From positions 186,001 through 250,000 of the forward strand of contig NC_010003.1 of the NCBI RefSeq assembly GCF_000018605.1: a stretch of 64,000 nucleotides of DNA. The letters run 5' to 3'. Source of the DNA: Petrotoga mobilis SJ95 (lineage in GTDB: Bacteria > Thermotogota > Thermotogae > Petrotogales > Petrotogaceae). The notes under the pieces are model-generated. The model was not told the DNA's origin and searched no databases. It saw only the letters and a program-made list of their open reading frames with translations. This document shows positions 18,140 through 26,065 of this stretch, piece by piece; the first letter of the stretch is position 1, and each line of letters starts with the position of its first letter. Position numbers and translations under genes: made by a program.

Positions 18140-18595
18140 TTATTTTTCTCTTTTTTTATAAATGAAGCCACATAAATTCAAGAAAAGCAAAAAAACTATT
18201 GCTAAGATTATACCATATTGAGGGCTTAGATTGAAAAAAGCGTCACCGAATATAATTATTCCAATCGCAACAGCGAAAATCGAAGTAATAAAAACCGCAG
18301 CTGCAGAAACATCTTTTATTATCTTTACCGAAGAACTATAAAAAGGATGGAGAAAATCCAACAGTTTCTCTGTTACAGTATTCACTGTTTCCATTATCAA
18401 CACTAGCATAACTGTAAATATTAAAAGTATAAACTCTACTTCAGTTAAGTCGGCAAAAATAGCAACGATTAAAACTATTAATCCTATTAAACTTTGTATT
18501 CTAAAGTTTCTTTGAGATTTATAAATTTCTATGAGCCCTTTTAATGCATAAGAAAAACTACTTTTTAGGCTCCTATTTTCATCGTTTCTATTCAT
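18140..18595 (-). CDS. dgkA: Diacylglycerol/undecaprenol kinase, DgkA family
   Basis: 151 residues with four predicted hydrophobic segments, the last (about 122-145) an extra helix beyond the usual 120-residue family length. The N-terminal SFSYALKGLIEIYKSQRNFRIQ matches the family's A-x-x-G-x-x-x-x-x-x-x-E/Q-x-N-x-R pattern. The active-site region is METVNTVTEKLLDF (about 64-77), where the conserved Glu and Asn bind ATP-Mg. Gram-positive-type members phosphorylate undecaprenol. The start overlaps the end of the oxidoreductase gamma gene by 8 bases. Confidence 0.85.
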   Translation of the reverse strand: MNRNDENRSLKSSFSYALKGLIEIYKSQRNFRIQSLIGLIVLIVAIFADLTEVEFILLIFTVMLVLIMETVNTVTEKLLDFLHPFYSSSVKIIKDVSAAAVFITSIFAVAIGIIIFGDAFFNLSPQYGIILAIVFLLFLNLCGFIYKKREK

Positions 18596-19199
18596 AACCT
18601 TTCCCTAATTTTTTATACATTTTAGTTGACTCTAACGGATACCTTTTTTTATATAAAGCATAACCAATTTTGAGAGCTTTTTCATCAATTTCTAAGTAAC
18701 TTTTTGATACGTTCGATTTGACTTCTTCTATAAGCCTTTCCAAACTAATTACCTCAGTTACTGAACAAAGGACCCCTAACCCTATCATGTTAGCCACATT
18801 TTTGTTTGATAATTCTTCTATAGCTATTTGTGAAGCTGGGACTTTAATTATTTTTTTGGTGATCCTTTCTACATACTGAGGTATATTTTCAACAAATTTT
18901 TCATCGTATAATAAAATACCATTTCTTTTGAGATTCCCAATATGACTTAAACCAACATTATGCATCAAATACAATATATCAAAATTTTTAGCTTCAGGAT
19001 AATCTATAGGTTCTTGATCAAAGAGCACATCACAATAAGAAAGTCCACCTCTCACTTGGGCACCGTAATGTTGAGATTGAACAACCCAAAATCCTTCTTT
19101 TACCAGTGCTTTCGCAAATATTATTCCCATTAAGATGTTACCTTGACCGGCTTCTCCACTGAATCTCACCGAATTAGGTGTACTTATTGAACTACTCAT
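18588..19199 (-). CDS. 2-oxoacid:ferredoxin oxidoreductase, gamma subunit
   Basis: 203 residues. It is homologous to the gamma subunits of pyruvate, 2-oxoisovalerate and 2-oxoglutarate:ferredoxin oxidoreductases. The N-terminus reads RFSGEAGQGNILMGIIFAKA and then QSQHYGAQVRGGLSYCDVLF, both family hallmarks. It overlaps the beta gene by 4 bases, so the two subunits are translationally coupled. No alpha or delta subunit lies adjacent, so the substrate (2-oxoglutarate or another oxoacid) cannot be fixed. Confidence 0.88.
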   Translation of the reverse strand: MSSSISTPNSVRFSGEAGQGNILMGIIFAKALVKEGFWVVQSQHYGAQVRGGLSYCDVLFDQEPIDYPEAKNFDILYLMHNVGLSHIGNLKRNGILLYDEKFVENIPQYVERITKKIIKVPASQIAIEELSNKNVANMIGLGVLCSVTEVISLERLIEEVKSNVSKSYLEIDEKALKIGYALYKKRYPLESTKMYKKLGKGYE

Positions 19200-20029
19200 T
19201 TCGGTGATACCTCCTGTGAAACCAATTTTTTCCTTAATTTTTCATACCTGTCAACGTAGCCTTCTTTTTCAATATTCAGAAATTCACCTATTATAATCTT
19301 ATCTTCCAAATCATTTTCATCCATTTTTTTGGCTTTGCTCAACATGACAGAGTTATCTTTGAAATATTGCAACATTTGGGTAGGTTCCGTCATTTTGTTG
19401 TATCTTCCATAATAAGTGTGACAATTTGTGACTATCTCAACAACCGACATACCTTTGTGTTTTAAGGCGTTTTCTATGTATTTAACGGATAACATGTAAT
19501 GAAAAACGGTTGATCTAGCAACGTAAGTGGCACCAGAAGTGATTGCAAGATTAACTGCATCAAAATTGCTTTCTAAATTCCCATAAGGGGAAGTTGAAGC
19601 GTAAGTCCCAGGAGGTGTTTCAGGTGAATATTGCCCGCCTGTCATGCCATAAATAGAATTGTTGAAGATAATAACTGTTAGATCCATGTTTCTACGGCAA
19701 GCGTGAATAAAATGATTTCCTCCTATTGCAAGTATATCCCCATCTCCTCCCATTACTACCACATTAAACTCTGGCTTTGCTAGTTTAACTCCTGTTGCAA
19801 AGGCCACAGCCCTTCCATGGAGTGTGTGCATAGTGTTAAAATCTAGGTACCCCGTGACTCTTGAAGAACATCCTATACCCGATACAACTGCCACCTTGTT
19901 TTTATCCAAACTTAAATTATCCACTGCTTCCACAAAATTTTTCATTATTATTCCATTACCACATCCAGGACACCATACATGGGTCATTCTATCTTTTCTT
20001 AAATACTTAAAGTATCTCTCTATAGGCAT
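19196..20029 (-). CDS. 2-oxoacid:ferredoxin oxidoreductase, beta (TPP-binding) subunit
   Basis: 277 residues from the ATG at 20029, preceded by AGGTGGGATAAA; longer in-frame starts to 20068 lack such a site. It binds thiamine diphosphate and one 4Fe-4S cluster. Visible are CPGCGNG (cluster Cys pair), GIGCSSR, the TPP/Mg motif GGDGDILAIGGNH, and NNSIYGMTGGQYSPETPPG. The last motif is typical of KorB/VorB-type subunits. It converts 2-oxoacids to acyl-CoA with reduction of ferredoxin. The neighbouring upstream gene is comEB, not the expected alpha subunit. Confidence 0.9.
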   Translation of the reverse strand: MPIERYFKYLRKDRMTHVWCPGCGNGIIMKNFVEAVDNLSLDKNKVAVVSGIGCSSRVTGYLDFNTMHTLHGRAVAFATGVKLAKPEFNVVVMGGDGDILAIGGNHFIHACRRNMDLTVIIFNNSIYGMTGGQYSPETPPGTYASTSPYGNLESNFDAVNLAITSGATYVARSTVFHYMLSVKYIENALKHKGMSVVEIVTNCHTYYGRYNKMTEPTQMLQYFKDNSVMLSKAKKMDENDLEDKIIIGEFLNIEKEGYVDRYEKLRKKLVSQEVSPK

Positions 20030-20064
20030 TTTATCCCACCTTTCCATTTTGATATTTATTTTGA

Positions 20065-20574
20065 TCATTCGATAACTTTTGTTTGTATGTTACAAGTATC
20101 AAAAAACAGTTTTGTTAGACTATCCGGATAACCTTCTCTATAATAAACATTCTTTATTCCCGCATTTATTACCAACCTAGCACATACAGAACAAGGTTGG
20201 TGGGTGATATAAATTGATGCGTTATCAGTGCTAATACCGAATTTAGCAGCTTGCATCAAGGCATTTTGTTCTGCATGAAGACCATAACAAATTTCTTGGT
20301 TTTCTCCACTTTTTATACCTAAATCGTCCCTTATGCAACCTATATCATCACAGTGAGGAAAACCGGACGGTGGTTGATTGTAACCGGTTGCTAAGATCCT
20401 TTTTTCTTTTACAATTACTGCTCCTACTTTTCTATGCAAACAGGTTGATCTTTTACTTACCAAATCCGCTACTTCCATAAAATATTTGTCCCAATCTTTC
20501 CTTTTTTTGAATAAGTTGGGATTATTAAAATTTTTATTCTTCAAATAATTTTCAACTTCGTCCTTTTTATCCAA
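20065..20574 (-). CDS. comEB: dCMP deaminase / ComE operon protein 2 family
   Basis: 169 residues from TTG 20574, 8 bases after GGGAGG; the frame is open further but without a ribosome site. It is a zinc-dependent cytidine/deoxycytidylate deaminase fold. The catalytic HAE is in [14 protein letters not shown] and the zinc ligands are in [14 protein letters not shown]. The stretch [22 protein letters not shown] is typical of dCMP deaminases, as is the insertion rich in Cys/Asp ([12 protein letters not shown]) that often binds a second zinc. It supplies dUMP for thymidylate synthesis. Confidence 0.9.
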   Translation of the reverse strand: MDKKDEVENYLKNKNFNNPNLFKKRKDWDKYFMEVADLVSKRSTCLHRKVGAVIVKEKRILATGYNQPPSGFPHCDDIGCIRDDLGIKSGENQEICYGLHAEQNALMQAAKFGISTDNASIYITHQPCSVCARLVINAGIKNVYYREGYPDSLTKLFFDTCNIQTKVIE

Positions 20575-20587
20575 GAAAAAACCTCCC

Positions 20588-21730
20588 TTAAGTTGGAGAT
20601 ACATCTAATAACTTCTCAAAAACAAACCTTGAAAAGTTTAAACCTTTTGTAGTTAATTTAATAGAATCATCTATAGATATATATTCTTCCAAATTATTTT
20701 TTAACTGATTTAAGACATTGTCAACCACATTTTTAGAGAATCTTTGAACCAAAGAATCATAAGTTATTCCTTTTGTTAGCCTCAAAGACATAAATAGTGT
20801 TTCTAACAACTCAGCAAACTCGTCATTCGCATTTTTTGTGTCGTATGGAAGTTCCTCATTATTTAATTTTGTAATATATGCTTTAACATCTGAAGTATTG
20901 ACATATCTTTCGTTGTTGATATGCCCTCCTGCGGAAACCCCAAATCCGACATAATCTAAGTTATACCAATAAAATTGATTGTGAATACATTCTTTTTGGG
21001 GTAACGACCAACTTGAAATTTCATATCTATTATATTGCAATTTTTTCAATTGATCATAGATATAATCAAGAAGGTCATATACTAAGTCATCTTCCGGAAG
21101 TTTCATTTCCTTGATTTCAAGAAAATGTTTTAAAGGAGTATCATGTGAAGAATCCAATAAATAATAAGAAATATGAGAGGGTTTCATCTTTTCTATAAAT
21201 TCCAAATTGCTATTAACCGTCTCAAAATTTTCATATGGTAATCCAACAATAAAATCTATATTTATATTGTCATAAAAAGACGTCAAAAGTTTATAAGATT
21301 CTAACCCTTTATTAAAATCATGGGATCTTCCAACAGTTTTTAATATCTTATCAGAAGTGCTTTGGAACCCCATTGATATTCTGTTGATTCCTATTTCCTT
21401 GTAAAATTGTACTTTTTTCTCATTAACACTTTCTGGATTTACCTCTATCGTGAATTCTTCTAAATCAGATAGGTCCATATGTTCTTGTAACGAACGAAAG
21501 GTTTGTAAAATAAATTCTTCCTCAACAAAAGATGGAGTTCCACCTCCAAAATAAATAGTTCTAACCTTCCTACCTTTTAATTTTTCACCTTTCAAGGCGA
21601 TTTCTTTACTTAAGGCATTAAAATATTTGGCTTTTAAGGATAAATCAGTTGTAGACACATAATCACAATAAAGACATCTCTTCACACAAAAGGGTATATG
21701 TAAATATACAGCAATATCATTAGAATTCAA
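20588..21730 (-). CDS. hemW: HemW-like radical SAM protein (heme chaperone / coproporphyrinogen dehydrogenase-like)
   Basis: 380 residues from a TTG at 21730 preceded by AAAGGAGGAAG. The radical SAM cluster motif is [12 protein letters not shown], with the HemW-typical fourth Cys replaced here by Val. It is preceded by [19 protein letters not shown] and [17 protein letters not shown] follow, both standard for the HemN/HemW family, and the C-terminal HemN_C winged helix is present. Typical HemW has CxxxCxxCxF/Y; the set of three cluster Cys is complete. It overlaps the upstream hypothetical gene by 11 bases. HemW is thought to deliver heme; annotation as CPO oxidase would be a frequent misnaming. 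Confidence 0.85.
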   Translation of the reverse strand: MNSNDIAVYLHIPFCVKRCLYCDYVSTTDLSLKAKYFNALSKEIALKGEKLKGRKVRTIYFGGGTPSFVEEEFILQTFRSLQEHMDLSDLEEFTIEVNPESVNEKKVQFYKEIGINRISMGFQSTSDKILKTVGRSHDFNKGLESYKLLTSFYDNINIDFIVGLPYENFETVNSNLEFIEKMKPSHISYYLLDSSHDTPLKHFLEIKEMKLPEDDLVYDLLDYIYDQLKKLQYNRYEISSWSLPQKECIHNQFYWYNLDYVGFGVSAGGHINNERYVNTSDVKAYITKLNNEELPYDTKNANDEFAELLETLFMSLRLTKGITYDSLVQRFSKNVVDNVLNQLKNNLEEYISIDDSIKLTTKGLNFSRFVFEKLLDVSPT

Positions 21731-22511
21731 AAAATAAACTTCCTCCTTTTTCGTTGAACGAAAAAAGTAGAGGTAACTTAAGATTTTCATTGTAAAGATA
21801 AAATTCATAAAAAAAGTCTTGACCAAAAGCTATTTTTGTACCAATATGCAAATGTTGATCAAATATATTTAATGGAATTGAAAATCCAATATTTGGATAC
21901 CATTTTTGTTGTATCAGAGACATTCCTACCTCTATTGTATCTACATAGTAACGATCTAAATTAACGATAGGAAAATTAAAATAGAAGCCATTTGAAAAGC
22001 CTAAACTAATAGGCATTTCCACAGGCCTATATATCCTAGCCTTTACTTCAAATAGATTTATATTTTTATTGTTAAAAAGAAATAAATTCCCTATAGCATA
22101 CGAAGGGACATTGAATTTAGCTTGAGTAAAGTTATATATATCATGGTCAAAATTTTTTACCTCAACTCTTTGAAAATTTTTTAATGTCAAAACTCCTAAA
22201 AAATTATTTTCAAGTTTGTACTCATATCCTAGACCAAATTCACTATTATATACGGGTACGTTCACAAAGGCTTTGAAAAAAGACTCTCCACTTTTCAGTT
22301 TTATCGTTCTGTTGAAGATCTTATTTTCTATATACAAAGAGTGGTAATCGGTATAACCTAGTTCTAATCCAAAATCTTCAAAAGACGATGTGTAAAGTGA
22401 AAAGGTTGCACCTTTATTTTCTATCTGAGGCTCAAAAGGAGTGTAACCTACATAAGTCAAAACTATTGTTGAAATAAGCATAAAAGCCCCGATGAAATAT
22501 AATTTTCTCAA
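21720..22511 (-). CDS. Exported beta-rich protein of unknown function (possible outer-membrane barrel)
   Basis: 263 residues. It has an N-terminal signal (RKLYFIGAFMLISTIVLTYVGY) followed by alternating aromatic/hydrophobic strands throughout, ending in GSLFFEF with a terminal Phe, as common in outer-membrane or toga barrel proteins. No named domain was recognised. Downstream it overlaps hemW by 11 bases; upstream comes gatB. The barrel is inferred from strand patterning only. Confidence 0.6.
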   Translation of the reverse strand: MRKLYFIGAFMLISTIVLTYVGYTPFEPQIENKGATFSLYTSSFEDFGLELGYTDYHSLYIENKIFNRTIKLKSGESFFKAFVNVPVYNSEFGLGYEYKLENNFLGVLTLKNFQRVEVKNFDHDIYNFTQAKFNVPSYAIGNLFLFNNKNINLFEVKARIYRPVEMPISLGFSNGFYFNFPIVNLDRYYVDTIEVGMSLIQQKWYPNIGFSIPLNIFDQHLHIGTKIAFGQDFFYEFYLYNENLKLPLLFSFNEKGGSLFFEF

Positions 22512-22533
22512 GGTTTATCACCTCGTGGTTTTC

Positions 22534-23967
22534 TCAATTATCTTCAAGTAATTCTTTGAGTATCTCGTTTGTTTTTTGAGGGCTAGCTTTACCTTTTGTT
22601 TCTTTCATAACTTGTCCAACAAAAAAACCTAAAAGTTTCTTCTTACCATTTTTGTACTTTTCAACACTATCGGGATTTTCTTTTAAAATATTTTCAATTA
22701 TTTTTTTCAATTCATCTTCATTTTCTATTTGCTCTAAACCTTTCTTTTCAACGATCAGTTTGGGGCTATCACCTGTTTTATACATCTGGGGAAAGATATC
22801 TTTAGCAATTTTTGTTGAAATTGTATTTGTATCTAAAAGCATTTTCAACTCAGCAAAATGCTCAGGTTTAATCTTTACATTTTCAATAGTATCATCATTT
22901 TCTTTCATCTCTCTTAATAACTCAGTCAAAATAAAATTACTAACAAATTTGGCATCCTTTGCTAACTTTACACATCTTTCATAGTAATCAGCTAACTCTT
23001 TGTCAGAAGAGAGGATCTGTGCGTCATATTCCGGAATATTGTACTGAGTAACAAACCTTTTAGCCTTCTCTTCTGGCATTTCCGGAATGAGTTTTTTAAC
23101 GGTTTCGATAAGTTCGTCATTCAAAATCAGTATAGGGAGATCAGGTTCAGGAAAATATCTGTAGTCCATCTCTTCTTCTTTTGTTCTCATCGAAAATGTC
23201 TCTTTTTTGTTGGCATCCCACCCTCTCGTTTCTTGTATTAACTCTCGACCTTCTTCTAAATTATTAATAATCCTATCTCTTTCATATTCTAACGCTTTTT
23301 CTACAAATTTGAATGAGTTTATATTCTTAATCTCTACCCTTTTACTTACTTCTTCGTTTTCTTGGTTGAGAATAGAGATATTTGCATCACATCTCAAAGC
23401 TCCTTTTTCCATATCACCCGTTGAAATATCAGCGTATCTAAGCAAATTTCTTAATTTCTCCATAAATATCCTTGCCTGTTTAGGAGTCTCTATATCCGGC
23501 TCGGTTACAATTTCTAAAAGAGGTATGCCTGCCCTATTAAAATCAATTAAACTTTCTTGAGCATAGGAAATCTGATCCCCTTCATGAAGCATCTTAGCCG
23601 TATCTTCTTCCATATGCATCCTTCTTATTCTTATCTTTTTGCCTTCAACGTCGATGTATCCTCCACTTACTATGGGATGAAAATACTGCGTAATTTGATA
23701 ACCCTTTGGCAAATCGGGGTAAAAATAATTCTTTCTATCGAACCTAGAAAACTTATTTATACGTCCATTTAATATTAATCCAGCTTTTATCGCAAGTTTA
23801 AGTGCTTCCTCGTTTAATACCGGCAACGTTCCAGGTTGACCTGTACATACTGGACAAATATTAATATTCGGCTCAGCTTCATAATGCTCTGTACTACATG
23901 AACAAAAGGCTTTAGATTTTGTTAGTAATTGGACGTGTATTTCTAATCCTATAATAGTTTTATACAT
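22534..23967 (-). CDS. gatB: Aspartyl/glutamyl-tRNA(Asn/Gln) amidotransferase subunit B
   Basis: 477 residues, the usual GatB length. It starts with YKTIIGLEIHVQLLTKSKAFCSCS and carries the zinc-site Cys residues (CSC, CPVC) and LPVLNEEAL, RKNYFYPDLPKGYQITQ, RMHMEEDTAK and DFNRAGIPLLEIVTEPD. The C-terminal YqeY-like helical domain binds tRNA. With GatA and GatC it converts Glu-tRNA(Gln) or Asp-tRNA(Asn) to the amide form. It overlaps the gatA stop by 8 bases. gatC is not in this window next to it. Confidence 0.97.
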   Translation of the reverse strand: MYKTIIGLEIHVQLLTKSKAFCSCSTEHYEAEPNINICPVCTGQPGTLPVLNEEALKLAIKAGLILNGRINKFSRFDRKNYFYPDLPKGYQITQYFHPIVSGGYIDVEGKKIRIRRMHMEEDTAKMLHEGDQISYAQESLIDFNRAGIPLLEIVTEPDIETPKQARIFMEKLRNLLRYADISTGDMEKGALRCDANISILNQENEEVSKRVEIKNINSFKFVEKALEYERDRIINNLEEGRELIQETRGWDANKKETFSMRTKEEEMDYRYFPEPDLPILILNDELIETVKKLIPEMPEEKAKRFVTQYNIPEYDAQILSSDKELADYYERCVKLAKDAKFVSNFILTELLREMKENDDTIENVKIKPEHFAELKMLLDTNTISTKIAKDIFPQMYKTGDSPKLIVEKKGLEQIENEDELKKIIENILKENPDSVEKYKNGKKKLLGFFVGQVMKETKGKASPQKTNEILKELLEDN

Positions 23968-25330
23968 AATTTTTCAACTCCCTGGAGGTCTCTTTAAAGA
24001 AATTGTCTGCTATAGTTAATAGTTCCTCATCCTTCATATATCGACCAATGAATTGTATACCAAAAGGTAACCCTTGGACATCACCAAAGGGAATACTTAT
24101 GGCAGGTGATCCATTTAAATTCGCAGGGATTGTAAAAATATCCATTAAATAATAATCTAAAGGTTTTAACTTTTCCCCTATCTTTGGTGGGAGAACAGGA
24201 GATGTGGGGGTCATTATCAAATTATAATCGTTTAAAACTTCCTTTATTTTGTCACTCAACAATTTTCTTACTTTTGAGGCTTTTGAGTAATATTGATCAT
24301 AATAAAGAGAAGATAGATTAAAAGTTCCCATCATTATTCTTCTTTTTACTTCCATACCAAAACCAACTTCTCTAGTAGATTTATACATTCTATTCAAACC
24401 TAAGGCATCGTTCCTCAACCCATATTTGACACCATCGTATCTTGAAAGGTTGGATGAGGCTTCAGCAGGGGCTATTATGTAATAAATTGCTACCGAATAT
24501 TCAAGTTCCGGTATGTCTTTTACGTCAACTATTGCTCCTTTGCTTCTCAAAAAGTTAATAGCCCTTTCAAATTGTTTTATTACATTATCATCTGCATTTT
24601 CATGGTAAACAACCTTTGGAATGCAAATTTTGGTTTTGGATAAATCTATCTCTACATCTTTTACGAGATCTTTATCGTGCTCCAACGTGGTTGAATCCTT
24701 GGGATCTTTTCCTTTCATAATTTCTGTAACAGTTCTAGCGTCCTTAACATTATTCGCAAAAACACCTATTTGATCCAATGAAGATGAAAAAGCGGTTAAA
24801 CCGTATCGTGATATCATACCGTATGACGGCTTAAATCCAACAACACCACAAAAAGCGGCAGGTTGTCTTACTGAGCCTCCGGTATCGGATCCCAGAGAAA
24901 ATGGAACGTACCCTGCTGCTACAGCTGCAGCTGAACCTCCACTACTACCCCCTGGGACTCGTGCCAAATCCTTAGGATTTCTTACAGGTCCAAAGGCTGA
25001 ATGTTCGTTGGTATTACCCATGGCAAACTCGTCCATATTAGTTTTCCCTACTACTGTAAAACCTGCTTTTAAAAGTCTTTCAACGGCAGTTGCGGTATAA
25101 GGAGAATTATAATTTTCAAGGATTTTAGAACCGTTTGTTGTTTTAGTCCCTTCAACTAAAATGTTATCCTTGACCAAAAAAGGTATGCCAAAATAATCGC
25201 CATCTTTGTTGCCTTCTGCCTTTTCTATTCTCAAAACTGAATTTATTTCTTTATCTTTTTCATAAATCTTTTTGATACTTTCTTCTATGACATTTTTACC
25301 AATCAAATCATCTATGGTCAAATACATCAC
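23960..25330 (-). CDS. gatA: Aspartyl/glutamyl-tRNA(Asn/Gln) amidotransferase subunit A
   Basis: 456 residues, amidase-signature family. The catalytic triad is visible: Lys in PFLVKDNI, cis-Ser in GGSSGGSAAAVAAG and the nucleophile Ser in SLGSDTGGSVRQPAAFCG. It generates ammonia from glutamine for GatB. The start is uncertain: GAGGTG immediately precedes the ATGs, so a TTG a few codons in (before the TIDDLIG segment) fits spacing better. Confidence 0.96.
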   Translation of the reverse strand: MMYLTIDDLIGKNVIEESIKKIYEKDKEINSVLRIEKAEGNKDGDYFGIPFLVKDNILVEGTKTTNGSKILENYNSPYTATAVERLLKAGFTVVGKTNMDEFAMGNTNEHSAFGPVRNPKDLARVPGGSSGGSAAAVAAGYVPFSLGSDTGGSVRQPAAFCGVVGFKPSYGMISRYGLTAFSSSLDQIGVFANNVKDARTVTEIMKGKDPKDSTTLEHDKDLVKDVEIDLSKTKICIPKVVYHENADDNVIKQFERAINFLRSKGAIVDVKDIPELEYSVAIYYIIAPAEASSNLSRYDGVKYGLRNDALGLNRMYKSTREVGFGMEVKRRIMMGTFNLSSLYYDQYYSKASKVRKLLSDKIKEVLNDYNLIMTPTSPVLPPKIGEKLKPLDYYLMDIFTIPANLNGSPAISIPFGDVQGLPFGIQFIGRYMKDEELLTIADNFFKETSRELKNYV

Positions 25331-25348
25331 CTCAAAAAAGAGTTTTAA

Positions 25349-26029
25349 TTAAAATATGTAGTATCTAAAATCGAATATCAAAAGTAAAACAAAACTTGCA
25401 ATAATTAATCCGTAAGACAAGTAAGAAAACGTTCTCCACCCTTGGTAACTCCTCTTCGTGTACCTTATAGATGTTAACCAACCAAAGGTAAAACCTATTC
25501 CTAATCCTCCTAAATGGGCAAAATTGTTTATATTAGCACCTGGTAAGAATCCCCAGATCACGTTTATTAAAATAATGGGGAGTAAAGCGGTACCTGTTAC
25601 AGGTCTCAATATAGTTGGGGTATCGTGCCTAAATCCCGCCCCAAAAAGCAGACCTATCAATCCGAATATCGCACCTGATGCACCTACAGAGATCGCATTA
25701 GGTAAAAATAAGTGGGTTAAAAGGTTACCAAAAATACCTGATAACATGTATATTGAGATAAATCTTTCTTTTCCATAAGCCCTTTCAACTATGTTACCCA
25801 CGTAAAATAAAGCGATCATATTGAAAAATATGTGAAATAACCCACCATGAACAAACATTGATGTAATCAATCTGAACCATTCTCCGGCTGTGATTAAATT
25901 ACCCAATTGTGCACCAAAAAGTATGTATATACGTGGGTTAGAAAAAGCGCTTAAACCACCAAATAAAAACATCATTATAAATATCAAAACATTCAACATT
26001 ATTAAGTAACTCGTGACATTTCTTTGCAT
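25349..26029 (-). CDS. Rhomboid-family intramembrane serine protease
   Basis: 226 residues with six predicted membrane helices and a short extra C-terminal segment. The catalytic Ser is in VGASGAIFGLIG, the catalytic His in NFAHLGGLGIGF, and the L1-loop region FRLITSMFVHGGLFHIFFNM contains the family's W/F-R and H-x-x-x-H/N elements. It cleaves membrane protein substrates within the bilayer. No substrate is suggested by the flanking tRNA-charging genes. Confidence 0.92.
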   Translation of the reverse strand: MQRNVTSYLIMLNVLIFIMMFLFGGLSAFSNPRIYILFGAQLGNLITAGEWFRLITSMFVHGGLFHIFFNMIALFYVGNIVERAYGKERFISIYMLSGIFGNLLTHLFLPNAISVGASGAIFGLIGLLFGAGFRHDTPTILRPVTGTALLPIILINVIWGFLPGANINNFAHLGGLGIGFTFGWLTSIRYTKRSYQGWRTFSYLSYGLIIASFVLLLIFDFRYYIF

Positions 26030-26065
26030 CTCTTTCTCCTTTCTTTGTCTATGTGTATGGTATGC

